This document shows positions 1-12,778 of a stretch of 64,000 nt of DNA, piece after piece (the stretch's first letter is position 1; every line of letters starts with the position of its first letter). Position numbers and translations under genes: made by a program. The notes under the pieces were generated by a model. That model was not told where the DNA came from. It was given only the letters and a program-made list of their open reading frames with translations, and did not search any database. The DNA comes from Gordonia paraffinivorans NBRC 108238 (GTDB lineage Bacteria > Actinomycetota > Actinomycetes > Mycobacteriales > Mycobacteriaceae): assembly GCF_000344155.1 (NCBI RefSeq), contig NZ_BAOQ01000017.1, forward strand, positions 58,258-122,257, in the 5' to 3' direction.

Positions 1-618
1 CCAGGGCAGGCCGAGGGTCACCCGGAAGCCCTCGTGGATCAGGCGGTCCTCGAGCAGCCAGGGGGCCTTGTCGGCGAGACCCGCTTGTTGTTCCTCGGCG
101 TTGCCGAAGCACGTGACGGTGCGACCGGAGAATGCGTTGACCCCGTCCTCACCCTTCGCGGCGAGCAGGATCGCCGGACCGTGGCAGACGATGCCGATGG
201 TCTTGCGGGCGCGGTCGGCCGCGATCAGCAGTGCACCGGCGTCGGCGTCGACGGCCAGGTCCTCCATCGGGCCGTGGCCGCCGGGGACGAACACCGCGTC
301 GTACTCGGCGACATCGGCGTCGGACAGGGCGATGGGGTTCTGCAACTCGGGCGCGGTCTCGAGGAGCGTGCGGATCTGTTCGGCGCGCTCGGCCGAACCC
401 ACGGCGTCGGGCGCGAGGCTGGCCTCGTCCACGGGCGGGCGCACACCGCGCGGCGTCGCCACCGTCACCGCGAAACCGGCCTCACGGAAGACCTCGAGCG
501 GTGCGGCGGCCTCCTCCGCCCAGAATCCGGTCTTGTGTTTCGAGCCGTCGTCGAGTGTCCATTCGTCGGCGCCGGTCATGACGAACAGGATCTTGCCGGT
601 GTTCTTGCCTTCGGTCAT
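1..618 (-). CDS. DJ-1/PfpI-like class I amidotransferase-fold protein (3' end beyond window)
   Basis: The frame starts with ATG at 618, six to ten bases after an AAGGAG ribosome binding site, and runs off the left edge after 206 codons, so the C-terminus is missing. The product begins MTEGKNTGKILFVMTGADEW. The nucleophile elbow GIVCHGPA carries the cysteine typical of the DJ-1/PfpI superfamily, and VPGGHG lies upstream of it. The length and the WTLDDGSKHKTGFWAEE segment resemble the HchA/YajL-like branch, whose members act as chaperones, glyoxalase III or deglycases. Which activity applies cannot be decided from sequence. It is transcribed in the same direction as the SDR gene 67 bp upstream. 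Confidence 0.8.
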   Translation of the reverse strand, partial: MTEGKNTGKILFVMTGADEWTLDDGSKHKTGFWAEEAAAPLEVFREAGFAVTVATPRGVRPPVDEASLAPDAVGSAERAEQIRTLLETAPELQNPIALSDADVAEYDAVFVPGGHGPMEDLAVDADAGALLIAADRARKTIGIVCHGPAILLAAKGEDGVNAFSGRTVTCFGNAEEQQAGLADKAPWLLEDRLIHEGFRVTLGLPW

Positions 619-684
619 CGTGCACTCCTTCGGTGGGATGACCCCCTTCGGCCAAGGGGGAGGCGTTCACGGTCGGTGCGGCGG

Positions 685-1521
685 TCAGGCGATCCCGGTG
701 AGTTCGGCCGACTTCTCCCACAGTCCGTCGATCAGCCTCTGGTCGTGGGCCTGAGGATTCTCGCGGCCGTTCGGCTTGTGGCGGCTGAAGTAGACGCCGT
801 TGACCTCCGGGTCCGGACCGCGCTCGGCCAATGCGACGAGCGGGGCGGCACCCTGCTCGGGGGTGATGGTCACCAGGCGCGCGACCGGGGAGCGGTAGAG
901 CAGCCCGGCCATGCGCGAGTCGCGGCCGAAGCTCGTGGCGGCAGGTCCGGGATGCACTGCGGCGGAATAGATCTTGTCGCCGGTCCAGCGCTGGGCGATG
1001 CCGCGGGTGAACAAGATGTTCTCGAGTTTGCTCGTCCCGTAGGGGATGGCGCCGCCGAGCGTCGGGCGCCGCTCGAAGTCGAGATCGTCGAGATCCACCC
1101 TGCCGAACAGGTTCCCGACGCTGGCGGTGTTGAGCACCAACGACGAGTCGGCCGCCGCGAGCCGATCCCGGAGCAGGTTGGTCAGCAGGAACGGGGCGAG
1201 ATGGTTGATCTGGAAGCAGGGTTCGTGACCATCGGCGGTGCGCTGACCGGGCGGGAACATCCCGCCGGCGTTGTTCATCAGGACGTCGATGGACGCGACG
1301 CGTTCGGAGATCTGTGCGGCGAGGTCGCGAACCTCGGACAACCGGGAGAAGTCGGCGGTGAAACCGGTCGCCCCGGTGTCCGCGGTGATCTTCTCGAGCT
1401 TCTGCGGCGACCGGCCGACCAGGATCAGATCCGTCGACGGGCCCGCGAGGGCACGTGCCGCGATCGCGCCGATTCCGTCGCTCGCCCCGGTCAGGACGAT
1501 GGTCCGCTTCTCACTGGCCAT
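685..1521 (-). CDS. Short-chain dehydrogenase/reductase (retinol dehydrogenase-like)
   Basis: This is a 278-residue cytoplasmic oxidoreductase starting MASEKRTIVLTGASDGIG. The TGASDGIG loop near residues 10-17 binds NAD(P)H and NNAGG is the conserved structural motif. The catalytic Ser lies in LNTASVG and the Tyr/Lys pair in YGTSKLEN. Sequence around QINHLAPFLLTNLL resembles the retinol-dehydrogenase/WW-oxidoreductase-like branch, but the substrate is unknown. The start overlaps the end of the upstream acidic gene by 11 bp, which suggests translational coupling. The frame stays open further upstream, but the extra residues look like an out-of-frame copy of the acidic gene, so the ATG at 1521 is preferred. 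Confidence 0.85.
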   Translation of the reverse strand: MASEKRTIVLTGASDGIGAIAARALAGPSTDLILVGRSPQKLEKITADTGATGFTADFSRLSEVRDLAAQISERVASIDVLMNNAGGMFPPGQRTADGHEPCFQINHLAPFLLTNLLRDRLAAADSSLVLNTASVGNLFGRVDLDDLDFERRPTLGGAIPYGTSKLENILFTRGIAQRWTGDKIYSAAVHPGPAATSFGRDSRMAGLLYRSPVARLVTITPEQGAAPLVALAERGPDPEVNGVYFSRHKPNGRENPQAHDQRLIDGLWEKSAELTGIA

Positions 1522-1759
1522 CGGCGGTCCCCTCCGATCCTCCGACCGCGTGCCCGAGATTCGCCTCGTCGTCCGGGACCGCGGCCTCGTACACGGCCTT
1601 CTCCTCGGCGGTCCGCTCGGTCTCGCCGATGGGGGTGTCGTCGGCGGTGGGCAGGAGCGATTCGGGGCCGTCCGCCTCGTCGGGCTGCTCGGGCATGTCC
1701 GGATCCGTCCGCAGATCGTCGTCGGTCGTCGTCCGGTCGGGCTTGTCGTTGTCCGCCAT
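1511..1759 (-). CDS. Small acidic hypothetical protein
   Basis: This is an 82-residue, strongly acidic, low-complexity protein that begins MADNDKPDRTTTDDDLRTD. It has no signal peptide or membrane segment and looks intrinsically disordered. Its last 11 bases overlap the start of the SDR gene, so the two are probably co-translated. An upstream extension of the frame exists, but its composition (Arg/Cys-rich) is unlike the rest, so the ATG at 1759 is chosen. No family recognised. Confidence 0.55.
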   Translation of the reverse strand: MADNDKPDRTTTDDDLRTDPDMPEQPDEADGPESLLPTADDTPIGETERTAEEKAVYEAAVPDDEANLGHAVGGSEGTADGQ

Positions 1760-2042
1760 GTGTCCACAATGCCTGAGGATCGGCGAAACGTCACCGGCCG
1801 GTTGCACCGAGACGTCCGGGGCCGATCGCCGGAAAGCGGTGTGCCGGGCGCCGCCTGCGCAAAACGCGCTCGGGAGTGCGCCTCGACATGCGCACGCGTC
1901 GAACGGGTTCGCGTCCCGGAGCCGGCCGGGGGCGTCGTGCAGATCCGTGAATCTTCTGTCCCGCACCGAATTCCACACCTGTGGGCAAAGCTGTGGGTAA
2001 CCCTCCCGCCGGCCGATCACGCGGAACACGCGCACAGACGGA

Positions 2043-2078
2043 AATCGCCACCTCCGGGCCGAGCCGGAGGTGGCGATT
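2043..2078 (-). terminator. Perfect 15-bp hairpin downstream of the acyl-CoA carboxylase gene
   Basis: Arms at 2043-2057 (aatcgccacctccgg) and 2064-2078 are exact reverse complements separated by a 6-nt loop. The hairpin lies 14 bp past the stop codon of the minus-strand carboxylase gene and probably ends its transcript. There is no long T tract. The rest of the 1760-2091 gap shows no further gene. Confidence 0.7.
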
Positions 2079-2091
2079 GTGCTAGTGCTGC

Positions 2092-7575
<5,484 letters not shown>

Positions 7576-7887
7576 CACCGGCTCCTTCGGTTCGTCGTGC
7601 CGACCGTGTTTTCGGCACACGCGAGGTGGTTCATCAGATCGATAGTTGCGGAACGAGGCCATTACGCGCGAGTACGGTCGCGACACGACGACAATGGGCC
7701 ACCACCACCGGATGGACCCCATCGGCGGCGAACCCGCAGGAAGGCGACCCTTTTCCGCCCTGCGGATCTTCCTACCGAAAAGGAGTGGATTCGGTGGTGG
7801 TTTTCGTGCCACGAGGGCTCACAACCGTGCCTCGACGACGGTGGCGCGGCGTCCACGCAGGTCGCGGCGGTGCCGGATCTGCCCGGG
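7576..7887. other. Intergenic region upstream of the carboxylase gene
   Basis: These 312 bases hold the carboxylase ribosome binding site next to its start and probably its promoter. No convincing -10/-35 pair, operator or hairpin was found, and no open frame looks like a gene. Confidence 0.4.
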
Positions 7888-9143
7888 TCACGCGATGAAC
7901 AGAATCCAGACGTAGACGAGCAGCCCGAAGACGATCACCGACAGGTAGAACCAGCCGAGCCAGATGGCGACATCTGCGTACGGCTTGCCGATCTCGCGGG
8001 TCCGCCTGATCTGCGCACACGCGCGGTAGCCGAGGAACAGCCCGAGCAGAAAAGTGATGCCCAGACCGGAGCAGATGAGGGCCCACACCGCGGTCCGGTT
8101 GAGGCGGGGAACGCCTCGGGTCTGGGAACCCACGTTGTCCTCCGGTTCGTCCTGGGGTGTCGGATCGGTCTTCGAGTAGGCCTGCGTCGCGGGCGCGGGT
8201 GCGCTGCGGCCCTCCGGCCCGGGCGACTCGTCGTGGTGCGGCGGCGGCCGCTTGTCGACGAGCACGGTGTTGTCGGCGGCGTCGAGGCGGGTCGCCTCGT
8301 CGGGGGAGTCGGGCTCCGGACGCGACGACGGCGGGGCGGGACGCGCGGGCGGCGCATCGTGACGGGGTGCTGCGGCAGCGGACCGTGACGCCGGTGCGCC
8401 CGGCGGGGTCCGACCGGCCGTCCCGGCCGGGGTGGGCCCGACTGGGACGGGCCGGGATGCGCCGGACCAGCCGGTGGCGGACCGGACAGCGGGTTGCCCG
8501 GTCGTGTCGGATTACCTTGCGGCGGTAGGTTTTTCGGGTCCATCGGACGGGTCCCCGGAGGTGGGGGGCGGTGACCGGCCGGTGGGCGACCGGGCTGTCC
8601 GGGAGCGGGGGGAGTGCCCGGCGGGACGGGATGTGGACGCGGGCCCGTGGTGTGGGCGCCGGTCGGCCTCGGTGCGCCCTGTCCTGGTGCGCCCTGTCCC
8701 GGTGCAGGGCGGGGACCGGGGGCGCCGGGGGCCGGCGACCCCTGCGGTGCTCCGGTCTGCGGCGCTCCACTTCGGGGCGGCCCCGGCTGCGGACCGGGAT
8801 GCGGCGAGGCGGGGCGCGGTGCTCCGGGACCGGGGGGTGCGGGAGGCCCCGACCGATTCGCGGAGGGACCCTGGCGCCCGGCGTCGGACAGTGTGTGGCC
8901 CGGGGGTGCGGTGATGGGTGCGCTCGGAATCCGCTCCCACGGAGCCGTCGTCCCCGAACTCGGGACGGCGGATCTGCTCGTCTCCCGGGAGCTCGGGTCC
9001 GGTCTGCTCGACGCCGGGTCGTCGGCGTCCCGGATGGCGTCCGGGTCCGACGAGGGCGGCATCGACCATGACTCGCGCGCCCGGTCCGCCGCGCCACCGG
9101 GTCGGGTGGGCGGTGTCGGCGGGCGCTCGTCGTCTGAGGTCAC
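7888..9143 (-). pseudogene. Proline-rich DUF4190-type membrane protein, frameshifted
   Basis: The reading frame starts naturally at 9143 (MTSDDERPPTPPTRPGG) and encodes a very Pro/Gly-rich cytoplasmic region to about 8440. It then turns into Arg-rich nonsense. The adjacent frame continues the Pro/Ala-rich composition from about 8440 down and ends in two membrane segments (ALICSGLGITFLLGLFLGY and WLGWFYLSVIVFGLLVYVW) joined by a QIRRTREIGKPYADVAIWLG loop. That layout is typical of DUF4190. Joining the two frames needs one missing base between about 8403 and 8440, in a G/C-run-rich stretch. This may be a mutation or a sequencing error. If intact it would be a roughly 418-residue membrane protein with a long disordered N-terminus, possibly involved in the cell envelope. 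Confidence 0.6.
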
Positions 9144-9199
9144 GAGTCCAAATTACCCGCGGCGTCCGCGGGCACCGGGATCGACCACACGGCCGTGCG

Positions 9200-9379
9200 T
9201 CACGAGGGCCGGGATTCGGTGCGCTCGGCGAGGGCCCGGCTCACCTCTTCGACACGCGGGACGGTCGGGGAGACCGGCGGCGGTTCCTGGCGCGTCCGGC
9301 GCAGGACGAGGACGCCCACACCGGCGGCGACCGACGCCGCGAGCAGTGACAGCGCGGCCACGAGGTACTTCTTCGGCAT
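9200..9379 (-). CDS. Small single-pass membrane protein at the cwsA position
   Basis: A 59-residue protein beginning MPKKYLVAALSLLAASVAAG has one transmembrane helix (about 5-25), a basic RRTRQ flank and a Pro/Glu-rich tail. The gene lies next to and divergent from ppiA, where mycobacteria carry cwsA (Rv0008c), whose product interacts with cell-growth proteins. CwsA of M. tuberculosis is about 145 residues, and this protein resembles only its C-terminal membrane helix and tail. It may be a short CwsA relative or an unrelated membrane peptide. The identification rests mainly on position. Confidence 0.5.
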   Translation of the reverse strand: MPKKYLVAALSLLAASVAAGVGVLVLRRTRQEPPPVSPTVPRVEEVSRALAERTESRPS

Positions 9380-9502
9380 GGCGTCAAGAGTGCCAGCCCG
9401 TCGGAGGCGATGCCAGTTCGCCCCGGCCGCGACGGGACGCATTTGCGCACCCCAGAGGCACGTCTCGGCCATCGGCGGTGGTGCAAGTGGTTGGATGGAG
9501 GG

Positions 9503-10024
9503 GTGACCACACAGAAATCCACCGCAGTCATCCACACCAACCGCGGCGACATCAAGGTCGACCTGTTCCCGAACCACGCCCCGAAGACGGTCGACAACTT
9601 CGTCGGTCTCGCCGAGGGCACCAAGGAATACAGCCAGCCGAACGCGTCGGGCGGCAACTCCGGCCCCTTCTACGACGGCTCGGTGTTCCACCGCGTCATC
9701 GCCGGCTTCATGATCCAGGGCGGCGACCCGACCGGCACCGGCCGCGGCGGCCCCGGTTACCGCTTCGAGGACGAGTTCCATCCCGAGCTGCAGTTCGACC
9801 GCCCGTACCTGCTGGCCATGGCCAACGCCGGGCCGGGCACCAACGGCTCGCAGTTCTTCATCACCGTGGGGCCGACCCCTCACCTCAACCGCCGCCACAC
9901 CATCTTCGGTGAGGTCACCGACCCGGCGTCGCAGCAGGTCGTCGACGCGATCGCGACCACCGCGACCGATCGCTCCGATCGACCGCTCGAGCCGGTCGTG
10001 ATCGAGAAGATCGAGGTCAACTGA
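9503..10024 (+). CDS. ppiA: Peptidyl-prolyl cis-trans isomerase A (cyclophilin)
   Basis: This is a 173-residue cytoplasmic cyclophilin that speeds prolyl bond isomerisation during protein folding. The FHRVIAGFMIQGGD and NGSQFFIT segments form the active site. The position of the cyclosporin-binding tryptophan of human CypA (in the stretch before HTIFGEV) is occupied by PHLNRR, so drug sensitivity should be low, as in many bacterial cyclophilins. The start is GTG at 9503, after a GGAGGGG ribosome binding site. Upstream in-frame sequence is not conserved in character. The gene is syntenic with Rv0009 and directly upstream of the rhomboid gene, as expected in this order. Confidence 0.92.
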   Translation: MTTQKSTAVIHTNRGDIKVDLFPNHAPKTVDNFVGLAEGTKEYSQPNASGGNSGPFYDGSVFHRVIAGFMIQGGDPTGTGRGGPGYRFEDEFHPELQFDRPYLLAMANAGPGTNGSQFFITVGPTPHLNRRHTIFGEVTDPASQQVVDAIATTATDRSDRPLEPVVIEKIEVN

Positions 10025-10056
10025 GCGTCCCCGGACACACCGCCGGTCACACGGCG

Positions 10057-10941
10057 GTGTGCTACCGGCATCCCGATCGCCCCACCGGACTGTCGTGCAG
10101 CCGGTGCGGGCGACCGGCATGTCCGGAGTGCCTGAGGCCGGCGTCGGTGGGACAACACTGCCTCGACTGCCTGGCCCGGGACGGCGTCCAGCGGACGCCG
10201 GACTTCGGTGATCGCGGGATCCGGCCGATGGCGACCACCCGGGTGGTCCCGACCAAGCCGTACGTCACCTACGGACTCATCGCGGTCAACGTGCTCGTCT
10301 TCCTGCTGTGTGCGGCGCAGGCGGGCTTCGGCGACCCCGGTGCCGCGCCGCTCTTCGCCGAGGGCGACCTCCTCAAGAGCGATGTCGCCTCCGGGGAGTA
10401 CTGGCGACTGCTGACGGCCGGATTCCTGCACTTCTCCGTGATGCACATCGCGGTCAACATGCTCTCGCTGTACATCCTCGGCCGCGACCTCGAACTCGCG
10501 CTGGGGATGTTCCGCTATCTCGCGATCTATCTGATCGCGCTCCTCGGCGGGAGCGCCGCGGTCATGCTCTTCGAAGCCGACCGCGCCGTCACCGCGGGCG
10601 CCTCCGGGGCCATCTACGGGCTGATGGGCGCGATGCTGGTCATCATCCTCAAGGCCCGCGTCTCGCCGGTTCCGGTGTTGTCGATCATCGCCTTCAACGT
10701 GGTGCTGTCGTTCTCACTCCCGGGCATCTCCGTGCTCGGACATCTCGGCGGACTCGCCTTCGGCGCCGCGGCGACGGCCGCCGTCGTCTATCTCCCGGGA
10801 CTCGTCCTCCCGCCGGGCGGCCGCACACCCGAAGCCGCGAGCCGCGTCGGCTGGGTCGCGCTCGCCGCGCTGTTTGTCCTCGCGATCGCTCTCGGTGTCG
10901 CCGGTGGCGTCGCCTACGACGGGCCCATCTACATCCGCTGA
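10057..10941 (+). CDS. Rhomboid-family intramembrane serine protease with N-terminal zinc motif
   Basis: The 294-residue membrane protein starts with a zinc-binding module (CSRCGRPACPEC, then HCLDC) within the first 50 residues. A rhomboid core of six or seven helices follows. The catalytic serine is in GASGAIYG (about residue 184) and the catalytic histidine in LGHLGG (about 228). HFSVMHIAVNM matches the conserved loop-1 region. It should cleave transmembrane substrates within the plane of the membrane; the substrates are unknown. The GTG at 10057 is the only reasonable in-frame start in the 32-bp gap after ppiA, but it lacks a clear ribosome binding site. Co-transcription with ppiA is likely. 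Confidence 0.85.
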   Translation: MCYRHPDRPTGLSCSRCGRPACPECLRPASVGQHCLDCLARDGVQRTPDFGDRGIRPMATTRVVPTKPYVTYGLIAVNVLVFLLCAAQAGFGDPGAAPLFAEGDLLKSDVASGEYWRLLTAGFLHFSVMHIAVNMLSLYILGRDLELALGMFRYLAIYLIALLGGSAAVMLFEADRAVTAGASGAIYGLMGAMLVIILKARVSPVPVLSIIAFNVVLSFSLPGISVLGHLGGLAFGAAATAAVVYLPGLVLPPGGRTPEAASRVGWVALAALFVLAIALGVAGGVAYDGPIYIR

Positions 10942-11050
10942 CGACCGGCGAGCGGCCGAGCCGTCCTCGACCGGTCGGTTCCGGGATCCGTCGCGATCAG
11001 CCATCCGCTCTGAAGCCCCGACGTCGGTCGGCGCTCTGCAGCCGTGTCGA

Positions 11051-11509
11051 TCAGCGATCGTCGTCGACCTCGAAGCCGGCCGCGCGCAGCTCGTCGACCA
11101 CCGAGATGAGATCGGTGCCCAGATCCCAGCGGGTGAAGACCAGGAGGCGGGCGCCGTCGTCGACGACGTCGATCTCCAGCTGACCGGCGCGGCGTCCGAT
11201 GCGTCGCATCGTCAGCAGCCGGATCCGTTGGACGTGCTCCGGCGTGTAGGTCCGCCGGCCGGTGATCGTCCGGACGGACAGGGCCGGCGGTGCCCCGGCG
11301 GACACCGACAACCGCGGGCGGACGGCGAGGGTGTAGGCGCCGAGGGCGGCCAGCAGGGCCCCGGCTATTCCCAGGAGGACCGAACCCGCCGGGTCGTTGG
11401 CGACGACCACCGCCGCGCCGATGAGGATCAGCCCGCCGATGCAGGCGGCGACCCCGGCCGGAACCGGGGTCGCCCACTCGCGTGTTGAAGAATTCCCAGA
11501 GTTATCCAC
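11051..11509 (-). CDS. PH-domain-containing membrane protein (Rv0010c-like)
   Basis: The 152-residue product has two predicted membrane helices near the N-terminus (about 18-38 and 45-65). A bacterial PH-like domain follows, with RPRLSV, a tyrosine/proline-containing YTPEHVQRIRLL strand and a WDLGTD motif. Its position between the rhomboid gene and crgA matches Rv0010c in mycobacteria. The function is unknown; such proteins are usually envelope-associated. The GTG start at 11507-11509 lies inside a perfect DnaA box, and no Shine-Dalgarno sequence is evident in front of it. The gene is convergent with the rhomboid gene. Confidence 0.75.
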   Translation of the reverse strand: MDNSGNSSTREWATPVPAGVAACIGGLILIGAAVVVANDPAGSVLLGIAGALLAALGAYTLAVRPRLSVSAGAPPALSVRTITGRRTYTPEHVQRIRLLTMRRIGRRAGQLEIDVVDDGARLLVFTRWDLGTDLISVVDELRAAGFEVDDDR

Positions 11510-11510
11510 A
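11502..11510 (+). promoter_or_regulatory. DnaA box (perfect consensus)
   Basis: TTATCCACA is an exact match to the DnaA-box consensus. It covers the start codon of the PH-domain gene, so DnaA bound here could block its translation start region or promoter. One of three such sites around crgA. Confidence 0.55.
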
Positions 11511-11534
11511 GGAGTTACTCACAGTGGGGAGAAA

Positions 11535-11579
11535 TTACACACATGTTATTTCCACAGTGTGGATAACTTACACACATGT
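11535..11579 (+). repeat. 33-bp-spaced direct repeat ttacacacatgt
   Basis: The 12-mer ttacacacatgt occurs at 11535-11546 and 11568-11579, exactly 33 bp (about three helical turns) apart, in a locally AT-rich patch between crgA and the PH-domain gene. The second DnaA box lies between the copies. In-phase repeats of this kind usually bind a protein. Confidence 0.5.
11558..11566 (-). promoter_or_regulatory. DnaA box (perfect consensus, reverse orientation)
   Basis: TGTGGATAA on the plus strand is the reverse complement of TTATCCACA. It lies 47 bp past the first box, in opposite orientation, in the crgA/PH-gene gap. Confidence 0.55.
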
Positions 11580-11627
11580 GTTTTCCCTGCTCAGAGTGAT
11601 CTGGGACGGCAGAACCGGTGAAGGATC

Positions 11628-11918
11628 TCAACGCCACCGCATGGTCATCAACAGGCCGGCCACCATGAGGGAGAACCCGATGAGGAAATTCCACGAGTTC
11701 AGCTCTGCCATCCAGTGCAGGACCTGACCGTCGCCGCCGTAGGTCGTCGGGGTGGCGGCGAGGTAGTAGACGATCAGCCACGCGAGGCCCAGGAGCATCA
11801 GGCCGAGCATCACGCCCACGTAGATGGAGCTCGAGGGGCCGGTGCTGACCTTGACCGGGGTACGGCTCGCCGGGTTGATCGTGTAGTCGGTCTTCTTCCG
11901 GACTTTTGACTTCGGCAT
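11628..11918 (-). CDS. crgA: Cell division protein CrgA
   Basis: A 96-residue membrane protein of the CrgA family (M. tuberculosis CrgA has 93 residues). The N-terminus [14 protein letters not shown] is basic and conserved. Two transmembrane helices (about 33-55 and 75-93) flank a short external loop with TTYGGDG. CrgA helps assemble the divisome and peptidoglycan synthases at the septum, binding FtsZ, FtsI and CwsA in mycobacteria. The ATG at 11918 follows GAGGATG. It is divergent from trpG, and DnaA boxes lie on both sides of the gene. Confidence 0.93.
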   Translation of the reverse strand: MPKSKVRKKTDYTINPASRTPVKVSTGPSSSIYVGVMLGLMLLGLAWLIVYYLAATPTTYGGDGQVLHWMAELNSWNFLIGFSLMVAGLLMTMRWR

Positions 11919-12002
11919 GACATCCTCTGTTGTGCTGCACCGCCCGGGGACGGTCGTACGCGTGCCGGGCCTGCGACATAGAGCATCGACGAGCGGCCCG
12001 GG

Positions 12003-12011
12003 TGTGGATAA
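12003..12011 (-). promoter_or_regulatory. DnaA box (perfect consensus) upstream of crgA
   Basis: TGTGGATAA lies about 85 bp upstream of the crgA start and 71 bp upstream of trpG, in their shared divergent promoter region. Confidence 0.5.
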
Positions 12012-12068
12012 CACTCGACTTCTACGGTATCTCACCAGGTCGCCGAGGAAGGTACCCGCTTTCGCCGG

Positions 12069-12081
12069 TAGCCTTTGGTGC
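12069..12081 (+). promoter_or_regulatory. Possible leaderless promoter of trpG
   Basis: TAGCCT at 12069-12074 resembles an actinobacterial -10 element. It lies 7 nt before the GTG start, with no ribosome binding site between. Transcription would begin at or next to the start codon. Confidence 0.4.
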
Positions 12082-12741
12082 GTGAGTCGCATCCTGGTCA
12101 TCGACAACTACGACAGCTTCGTCTACAACCTGGTCCAGTACCTGGGCCAGTTGGGGGTCGAGGCCGTCGTCTGGCGCAACGACGACCCGCGTCTGCAGCC
12201 GTTCGACGCCGAGCACCTGCGCGAGGCCGTGGCCGGATTCGACGGCGTCCTGCTCAGCCCGGGTCCCGGCACCCCGCAGCGGGCGGGCGCCACGATGCCG
12301 ATGGTCGAGGTGGCCGCCTCACAGGAGCTACCGCTCCTCGGCGTGTGCCTCGGGCACCAGGCGATCGGTGCGGCCTTCGGCGGAACCGTCGACCGCGCGC
12401 CCGAACTGCTGCACGGCAAGACGTCGCTGGTGTTCCACGAGGACAAGGGCGTGCTCGCCGGCCTCCCGGATCCGTTCGTCGCCACGCGTTATCACTCGCT
12501 GACCGTCCTGCCCGAGACGATCCCCGACGAACTCGTCGTCACGGGGCGCACCGAGTCGGGCATCGTGATGGCGATGATGCACCGCGAACTGCCGATCCAC
12601 GGGGTGCAGTTCCACCCCGAGAGCGTGCTGACCCAGGGTGGTCACCGCATGCTGGCGAACTGGCTGAAGACCTGCGGCATCACGATCGACGAGGCGCGGG
12701 TCGCCGCACTCGAGGCCGAGATGGCCTCGGCCGTGGGCTGA
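12082..12741 (+). CDS. trpG: Anthranilate/aminodeoxychorismate synthase glutaminase subunit
   Basis: The 219-residue class I glutamine amidotransferase supplies ammonia to chorismate-using synthases (anthranilate for tryptophan, aminodeoxychorismate for folate). It begins [20 protein letters not shown]. The nucleophilic cysteine is in [12 protein letters not shown] and the His-Glu pair in [11 protein letters not shown]. The oxyanion segment LSPGPGTP is present. The place between crgA and pknB matches Rv0013, annotated trpG but possibly serving both pathways. No synthase large subunit lies nearby, so dual use is plausible. The GTG start appears leaderless. Confidence 0.9.
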   Translation: MSRILVIDNYDSFVYNLVQYLGQLGVEAVVWRNDDPRLQPFDAEHLREAVAGFDGVLLSPGPGTPQRAGATMPMVEVAASQELPLLGVCLGHQAIGAAFGGTVDRAPELLHGKTSLVFHEDKGVLAGLPDPFVATRYHSLTVLPETIPDELVVTGRTESGIVMAMMHRELPIHGVQFHPESVLTQGGHRMLANWLKTCGITIDEARVAALEAEMASAVG

Positions 12742-12778
12742 GCCGACTGCTCCCGGTGCGCTTCGGCGCTCAGGACGA

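Noticed and set aside
1992..2000. TGTGGGTAA, a near DnaA box
   Set aside because: One mismatch to the consensus and isolated; not comparable to the perfect cluster near crgA.
8403..8440. Programmed ribosomal frameshift in the DUF4190 gene
   Set aside because: No slippery heptamer with a downstream structure was identified; a missing base in a G/C-rich stretch is simpler.
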